Shown here: positions 57,323 to 62,022 of the stretch, in pieces
How positions within the stretch are numbered: position 1 is the first letter of the stretch
Layout: each line of letters starts with the position of its first letter
Assembly (NCBI GenBank): GCA_035267045.1
Contig: DATFMH010000066.1
Span: 1-62,022 of the forward strand
Direction: 5' to 3'
DNA: 62,022 nt
From: DATFMH01 sp035267045
GTDB lineage: Bacteria > Bacteroidota > Rhodothermia > Balneolales > DATFMH01
Position numbers and translations under genes: made by a program
The notes under the pieces: model-generated
Seen by the model: the letters and a program-made list of their open reading frames with translations, nothing else
What the model was told of the DNA's origin: nothing
Database searches by the model: none

Positions 57323-57709
57323 TTACGTCTTACTTCGTTTGATCGCTTTATGGAAACAATAAAGTTTATAATAGCCGTCAACTAGTGTAAATAACCCATT
57401 CATTTCACCTTCTTCAGTAACGATTCTCGATAAGATATGCGTTGCTTCCGGTTCGATTGGTAAATTTTTGATCATGGTTACCAGGTATTCCAAGTCTACA
57501 TAAGGTGTGTGATGATCATATTGTATCCAAAGGTTTAATGTCTTTTCGAATGCACGGTTTGGGGTCAATGCAGTATGTGATACAAAATGAATATTATCAG
57601 TAATATCCAGCCGGTACTTACCTCTGAAAACATCAACCGGACGTGTTAAGGTTACCCTAACACCAAGTCTTTGTTCAACTATGTCTTTTTTTTCATTATT
57701 CAAATTCAT
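57323..57709 (-). CDS. Hypothetical 128-residue protein
   Basis: I do not recognise this family. The protein is soluble and without signal peptide, with a probable N-terminal beta region (RVTLTRPVDVFRGKYRLDI), a central helical region (ALTPNRAFEKTLNLWIQYD) and a tail rich in lysine. GAGAGA lies upstream of the ATG. It stands alone between a LacI gene and a GH3 gene on opposite strands and shows no link to sugar use. Confidence 0.55.
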   Translation of the reverse strand: MNLNNEKKDIVEQRLGVRVTLTRPVDVFRGKYRLDITDNIHFVSHTALTPNRAFEKTLNLWIQYDHHTPYVDLEYLVTMIKNLPIEPEATHILSRIVTEEGEMNGLFTLVDGYYKLYCFHKAIKRSKT

Positions 57710-58020
57710 AACGTCTCTCTCGTTACTTATAAGAGTAATATAGAATTTATCGGAAATAAATAAATAGCCTCTACCTTATTTATATTGATTTTTATTACGC
57801 ATACAAGTCTGTTTATTAAAGGTCTGTATTAAAATGTCTATATATTATACATTTCAAATTTTTAACTGAGATATTCAAATGTTAAATGTTATGTCTATTC
57901 TCATAATGATTTGTTTAGTATATCTACATTTATATTTTTTTAAAACCATACTACGATAATAGCAACTTACTTAGGCACCTTTTTATCACAAAACGAACAA
58001 TCAACTTGCAAGGATATAAA
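57710..58020. other. Gene-free interval between divergent genes
   Basis: About 310 AT-rich bases with no supported RNA or operator. It should hold promoters for the hypothetical gene (minus) and the GH3 lipoprotein gene (plus). Confidence 0.4.
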
Positions 58021-60558
58021 ATGAATCTAAAAGGAAAGTGGATTTCTTATCTATTACCGGTTTTTATACTCTATATGTTATTAAATGCCGGATGCAACAG
58101 ATCGAAGCAACAGGACGGGAATCATTCTATAAGCTATTTAATGTCCCATCTTACGATGAAAAATAAGGTAAATCTGCTCGGAGGTATTGTTATGAGTACC
58201 TCCCCTGTACCTAAATTGGGAATACCCTCCATGCGTATGGATGACGGACCACTTGGAGCACGATGGGGACGATCCACCTCCTTTCCTTCCGGTATAGCAA
58301 TGGCTGCTACATGGGATACAGCCATCGTACGAAAAGTAGGACAGGGAATCGGGCGGGAAGTACGCGGTAAAGGCCGTAATATTATTCTGGGACCGAATGT
58401 CAATATTGCCCGTAATCCCAAAAACGGCAGAACATTTGAGGGATTCGGCGAAGACCCTTTTCTAACTTCTGCCATGGGTGTAAGTTATATAAAAGGTGTG
58501 CAGGAAGAAGGAGTTGGTGCCACTGTTAAACATTTTGTCGCAAATAGCCAGGAATTTCACCGGTTTACGATCGATGAAAATATCAATGAACGAACTCTTC
58601 GCGAAATATATTTCCCCGCATTTAAAGCAGCCCTTCACAAAGCACATTCAGATGCTATAATGGCTGCTTACAATAAGATAAATGGCCATTTCAGTGCCGC
58701 TAATTATTTTCTATTAAATACTATCCTGCGAAAAGAATGGGGATATAAAGGTTTAATTATGTCCGATTGGGGCGCTGTACATAGTACTCTTCCCACTGTT
58801 CATAATGGCCTGGATTTAGAAATGCCTACAGGTCGTTATTTGAATCAAAAAACATTAATGCCTGCCATACAATCGGGAACAGTCAGTGATTCAACAATCA
58901 ATGCTAAAGTAAAAAATATATTGAATACTGAATTCAAGTTGGGTGTTCTTCCCAAATTGAAACATCCTCAGAAACTGGATAAAAGTTTAATCAATGCTCC
59001 GGAAACGAAGCATACGGCTTTAAAAACGGCACAAGAAGCTATTGTACTGTTGAAAAATGATCATCATGAACTTCCGCTTTCTCCCTCAAAATTAAAGAGT
59101 ATTGCCGTTATTGGCCCTAATGCCGCCTTTGCCCGGGCCGTTGGCGGTGGAAGTGCCGAAGTACATCCTATAATTTCGGTTTCGCCGTTACAAGCATTAA
59201 AACATAATTTAAAAGGTAAAGCGTCTATCCACTATGCACCGGGTATTTTGTTTGATTATATGCAACCGGTCGACTCAGCCGCATTCTATCAGCCCGATGG
59301 CAAAACACAGGGATTAAAAGCGGAATATTTTAACAGTCCTGATTTTATGGGAACACCTGTTGTTCGTACCGCCGGGCAAATTGATTACCGCCAGGGCGCG
59401 GGTGAAGAAACTCCCATCGTTGAGAATAATTTCAAAGGTGCATTCAGCGTACGATGGACGGGTAAGATCAAAGCTCCTGTAACCGGTGATTATCAATTCC
59501 AGTTAACTTCAGGGGCTCCGACAACATTTTATCTGAATAACAAAAAAGCCGAATCACCAGCTCATAAAGGTAGATTCGGGAGAAACAGATATACTCTTAC
59601 AGCTCATTTAATAGCCGGGAATATGTATGATCTGAAAGTGGAGTACCATGGTAAAGGATATAATCCCAATATCGGATATGGTCTGAGTGCCCAATTAAGC
59701 TGGAAACAACCCAAGACCGCATCCATATCGAATGCTGTTAAAGCGGCAAAACATTCTGATGTCGCCATTGTTTTTGCAGGTACTTCTGCCCATTACGAAC
59801 ACGAAGGAGCCGACCGCAAATCCCTGGCATTACCTGACCATCAGGATAAGCTTATCCAACAAGTTGTGAAAGCCAATCCCCACACCATCGTTGTTCTGAC
59901 ATCGGGAGCTCCTGTATTAGTTGATAAATGGATAAAACAGACTCCAGCCGTATTGGAAACCTGGTTTGATGGTGAAGAAATTGGTAATGCCATCACTAAT
60001 GTACTTCTGGGCAATTATAATCCCTCGGGTAAATTACCGGTGACCTTCCCACGCAGTTGGTCGCAGGAACCCAAATCAATTCAAAACTATACTCATAATG
60101 ATTCTCTCCTTACTTATTCTGAAGGATTGGAGGTAGGATATCGCTATTTCGATACTAATAAAATTAAACCGGCATTTCCTTTTGGATTTGGCCTTTCCTA
60201 CACTTCTTTTAAATACAGCGACTTAAAAGTTGAGAATCAATCGTCGAATGGTACTCCCAAGGTGGATGTCAGTTTTAAAATAACCAATACAGGCCAACTC
60301 GCCGGGGCTGAAGTTGCACAGCTTTACGTCCATGAAAATAACCCGAGATTGTCACGGCCTTATAAAGCGCTGAAAAAATTTTCCAGGGTTGAATTAAAGC
60401 CGGGTGATGCGAAAATAGTGCACATTACACTCAATAAAGACGCATTTCATTATTTCAACCCAAATCAGCATAAATGGGTTATAGATCATAATACATTTGA
60501 TTTATTGATCGGAAGTTCTTCAACTGATATCCATTTGAAAAAAAGCATTAAACTGTAA
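58021..60558 (+). CDS. GH3 family beta-glycosidase with PA14 insert, lipoprotein
   Basis: This 845-residue family 3 enzyme has a lipoprotein signal (LNAGC, lipobox cysteine near residue 25), so it should sit in a membrane facing the periplasm or outside. The barrel includes NIARNPKNGRTFEGFGEDPFL and nucleophile Asp249 in GLIMSDWGAVHST. SDWGA is the usual beta-glucosidase form. A PA14 domain (about 420-550, GLKAEYFNSPDFMG; FSVRWTGKIKAPVTGDYQF) lies in the second domain, and an FnIII-like end (LAGAEVAQLYVHENN) closes it. The start at 58021 has AAGGAT upstream. Substrates could be xylo- or gluco-oligosaccharides. Confidence 0.9.
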   Translation: MNLKGKWISYLLPVFILYMLLNAGCNRSKQQDGNHSISYLMSHLTMKNKVNLLGGIVMSTSPVPKLGIPSMRMDDGPLGARWGRSTSFPSGIAMAATWDTAIVRKVGQGIGREVRGKGRNIILGPNVNIARNPKNGRTFEGFGEDPFLTSAMGVSYIKGVQEEGVGATVKHFVANSQEFHRFTIDENINERTLREIYFPAFKAALHKAHSDAIMAAYNKINGHFSAANYFLLNTILRKEWGYKGLIMSDWGAVHSTLPTVHNGLDLEMPTGRYLNQKTLMPAIQSGTVSDSTINAKVKNILNTEFKLGVLPKLKHPQKLDKSLINAPETKHTALKTAQEAIVLLKNDHHELPLSPSKLKSIAVIGPNAAFARAVGGGSAEVHPIISVSPLQALKHNLKGKASIHYAPGILFDYMQPVDSAAFYQPDGKTQGLKAEYFNSPDFMGTPVVRTAGQIDYRQGAGEETPIVENNFKGAFSVRWTGKIKAPVTGDYQFQLTSGAPTTFYLNNKKAESPAHKGRFGRNRYTLTAHLIAGNMYDLKVEYHGKGYNPNIGYGLSAQLSWKQPKTASISNAVKAAKHSDVAIVFAGTSAHYEHEGADRKSLALPDHQDKLIQQVVKANPHTIVVLTSGAPVLVDKWIKQTPAVLETWFDGEEIGNAITNVLLGNYNPSGKLPVTFPRSWSQEPKSIQNYTHNDSLLTYSEGLEVGYRYFDTNKIKPAFPFGFGLSYTSFKYSDLKVENQSSNGTPKVDVSFKITNTGQLAGAEVAQLYVHENNPRLSRPYKALKKFSRVELKPGDAKIVHITLNKDAFHYFNPNQHKWVIDHNTFDLLIGSSSTDIHLKKSIKL

Positions 60559-60579
60559 TCAGCAGTAGAAGATTTTTAT

Positions 60580-60622
60580 AAATAAAGTGAATTACCTTTA
60601 AATGGGTATTCACTTTATTTAA
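60580..60622 (+). terminator. Stem-loop terminator after the GH3 lipoprotein gene
   Basis: AAATAAAGTGAAT pairs with ATTCACTTTATTT (60580-60592 with 60608-60620) across a 15-base loop, beginning 22 bases after the stop codon. Confidence 0.7.
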
Positions 60623-60739
60623 TAATGATGTAACCCAACTTTTAACTCAAGATGCCATTTTATTAGAAAAAGTTTACCTTATCTTACCTTTTCAACTGTA
60701 ACATCTTTAAAAATCTACAAATACGGTAATAAATAATTT

Positions 60740-61204
60740 ATGAATCATACAATTATATCCAGTCATGAGGATTGGGTAGAATATGAAGGAAAAGAGCTGG
60801 GATATTCGGATTTTATCAGAATCACACAGGATCAAATAAATCATTTTGCGGAAGCAACCGGCGATCGCCAATGGATTCATACTGATATCGAACGGGCAAA
60901 AAAAGAGTCCCCGTATAACTCAACGATAGCTCATGGATATTTAACGGTTTCCCTGATTCCTATTCTTCTGGGTCAAATAATAGAAGCCCGGAATACTAAA
61001 ATGACCGTTAATTATGAAATACAAGATTTACGTTTTAATCAACCTGTATTGGTTGACAGTGAAGTACGATTAAATGCTTCAGTCAAAGAAGTAAAAAATC
61101 TGCGTGGAATCTCGAAGGTAACGGTTTCCGTAACCCTGGAGATCAGGGGCCAACATAAACCAGCCTACACCGGATCGATTGTATTCCTCTACCACTTCAA
61201 ATAA
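60740..61204 (+). CDS. MaoC-like (R)-specific enoyl-CoA hydratase
   Basis: This 154-residue hot-dog-fold protein has the hydratase motif: Asp in ATGDRQWIHTD and His in TIAHGYLTVS, roughly residues 41-73. These residues add water to enoyl-CoA in the (R) direction. A KTVNYEIQDLRF-like strand and FNQPVLVDSEVRL follow, both usual. The MaoC family includes many proteins of unknown CoA substrate; fatty-acid or polyhydroxyalkanoate metabolism are the commonest. It has no evident link to the xylan genes and precedes the decayed pseudogene. Confidence 0.9.
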   Translation: MNHTIISSHEDWVEYEGKELGYSDFIRITQDQINHFAEATGDRQWIHTDIERAKKESPYNSTIAHGYLTVSLIPILLGQIIEARNTKMTVNYEIQDLRFNQPVLVDSEVRLNASVKEVKNLRGISKVTVSVTLEIRGQHKPAYTGSIVFLYHFK

Positions 61205-61224
61205 TTTGTAGCCAATCTTTTCAT

Positions 61225-61773
61225 GTGAAAACTGAATATAGATGAGTGGGACAGGAAAGTCAGTTTTTTTAAGATTATGAAACCCGTTATACAATATCCC
61301 TGCGGAAGTTGTTAATGAATAGGAACCTTACCGTTACCGTATTCATGATAGTGAAGTATTAATTGATGATCGCATACACGTCGGACAAACTGTACTTAAT
61401 TCCGATGGAGCATTTAGTTTCTGCTATTTCGAATATTATGATGATTTCAAACGCTTTAAGAAAAATGAACAGTCTGTTATTTAAGAGCATCGTAATAATA
61501 AGGAAAAGCTGGATCCCCGAACAGATCAGGACGATCTAATTCATTATTCGATATTACCATGGAATAAGTTTGCCAGTATTTCTCATGCAAGGTAATTCAG
61601 CCGCAGAGATTTTATCCCGGAAATCGTCTTTGCAAATATTTTAAAGATGGTGATACTTTCAAAATGCTACTCTCTATAAAAGTTTATCATGCTCTCATAG
61701 ATGGTTATCATGTAGAAAATTTTCTGATAATTTTCAGGCCTACCTTCATAGTCCCGATTTAATACCTGCTTAA
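61225..61773 (+). pseudogene. Decayed chloramphenicol-acetyltransferase-like gene
   Basis: No intact frame exists, but translating piecewise gives a CAT-family (PF00302) protein: IDEWDRKVSFF at the N-terminus (about 61232-61270), then after a gap and frame change VNE-stop-EPYRYRIHDSE and a DGAFSFCYFEYYDDFKRF stretch (61311-61481), an in-frame stop, DLIHYSILPWNKFASISHAR (about 61533-61590), another stop, FIPEIVF, a frameshift, and the active-site region IKVYHALIDGYHVENF (about 61675-61725), then a second frameshift to FQAYLHSPDLIPA. About forty codons seem to be missing near the front. Three in-frame stops, two or three frameshifts and a deletion rule out a single sequencing error. Confidence 0.8.
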
Positions 61774-61885
61774 TCAGCATCGACTATAATTTCTATTTAT
61801 CCATACTTATTATAAATTATAAATATGGAACAGGTTTCTACCCAGGGAACCTAATTAAATAACTATTCAAGAAAAGAGATGAATT

Positions 61886-62022
61886 ATGGAAGAAACAAAA
61901 TTTAATATGCCTCTTATAGGCGATCCATTCCCCAATTTAGATGTAGAAACTACGATGGGCCCTATGAGATTACCGGAAGCTTACAAAGGCAAATGGTTCG
62001 TGCTTTTTAGTCACCCTGCCGA
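61886..62022 (+). CDS. Peroxiredoxin, start only (cut by window end)
   Basis: The first 45 residues read MEETKFNMPLIGDPFPNLDVETTMGPMRLPEAYKGKWFVLFSHPA, the usual opening of 1-Cys/Prx6-type and related peroxiredoxins (PLIGD.FP..., KGKWFVLFSHPADFTPVC). The peroxidatic cysteine falls beyond the end. AAGAGATG precedes the ATG. It should reduce hydrogen peroxide or alkyl hydroperoxides in the cytoplasm. Confidence 0.85.
   Translation, partial: MEETKFNMPLIGDPFPNLDVETTMGPMRLPEAYKGKWFVLFSHPA

Noticed and set aside
1..62022. tRNA, rRNA, tmRNA and CRISPR arrays
   Set aside because: No cloverleaf-like GTTCRA arms with CCA-type ends, no rRNA-like segments and no spaced direct repeats were seen on reading the gene-free regions.
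1..62022. Phage, plasmid or integrative-element genes
   Set aside because: No integrase, portal, relaxase, replication or toxin-antitoxin gene was recognised; only the weak transposase scar near 26.4 kb suggests mobility.

Overview
The window comes from an AT-rich bacterium of the Bacteroidota/Balneolota/Ignavibacteria (FCB) group. Four secreted proteins end in the 'NYPNPFNP...GQ...AG...F.AS.L.SG.Y.YR..AG.F...KKM.L.K' type IX secretion (T9SS) sorting domain. Promoters of the Bacteroidota form TAnnTTTG are visible, several genes have weak or no Shine-Dalgarno sequence, and outer-membrane traffic uses a carboxypeptidase-regulatory-domain TonB receptor. A Balneolota-like source is my best guess; this is inference, since no rRNA or tRNA gene is present.

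Layout. Positions 1-17.1 kb are mostly housekeeping: pyruvate dehydrogenase E1-alpha, E1-beta and E2; alaS; a DUF190 protein; a RimK-associated protease with RimK; a class V PLP enzyme with a YihY/BrkB membrane protein; a ferredoxin-NADP reductase-like enzyme; an Asp/Asn beta-hydroxylase; an MFS carrier; and an acetolactate-synthase-like enzyme. From 17.2 to 21.5 kb a GH31 glycosidase and a GH28 pectinase-like enzyme are divergent around a perfect LacI-type palindrome. From 21.6 to 25 kb lie an ABC exporter, an AhpD-like protein and a small membrane protein.

From 25.3 to 60.6 kb is a large xylan (glucuronoxylan/arabinoxylan) utilisation region. On the plus strand are a LacI regulator, a T9SS-exported GH30 xylanase and a T9SS-exported GH43. 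On the minus strand, in transcription order, are GH3, xylose/H+ symporter, xylB, aldose epimerase, xylA, GH3, GH3, GH67 alpha-glucuronidase, TonB receptor, a T9SS beta-helix protein and a T9SS protein with three tandem repeats. A second LacI regulator, a small unknown protein and a lipoprotein GH3 follow.

How it may work: GH30 and GH43 cut the polymer at the cell surface. The TonB receptor, with the two unfamiliar T9SS proteins as possible glycan-capture partners (no SusD homologue is visible), brings in oligosaccharides. GH67 removes methylglucuronic acid and the GH3 enzymes release xylose in the periplasm or at the membrane. XylE-type symport, epimerase, XylA and XylB then feed xylulose-5-phosphate to central metabolism.

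The end of the window holds a MaoC-type hydratase, a decayed chloramphenicol-acetyltransferase-like pseudogene, and the start of a peroxiredoxin.

The most interesting unexplained signals are: (1) two structured intergenic elements inside the xylan cluster (about 41776-41854 and 47559-47635) that present the same 16-base loop sequence in hairpins of nearly equal size; (2) the TonB receptor/beta-helix/triple-repeat gene set without SusD; (3) a small-RNA candidate at about 11260-11385 with its own -7 element and terminator; (4) two related long stem-loops just after the genes of two beta-helix proteins; and (5) LacI-type operators upstream of the GH28 and TonB receptor genes.
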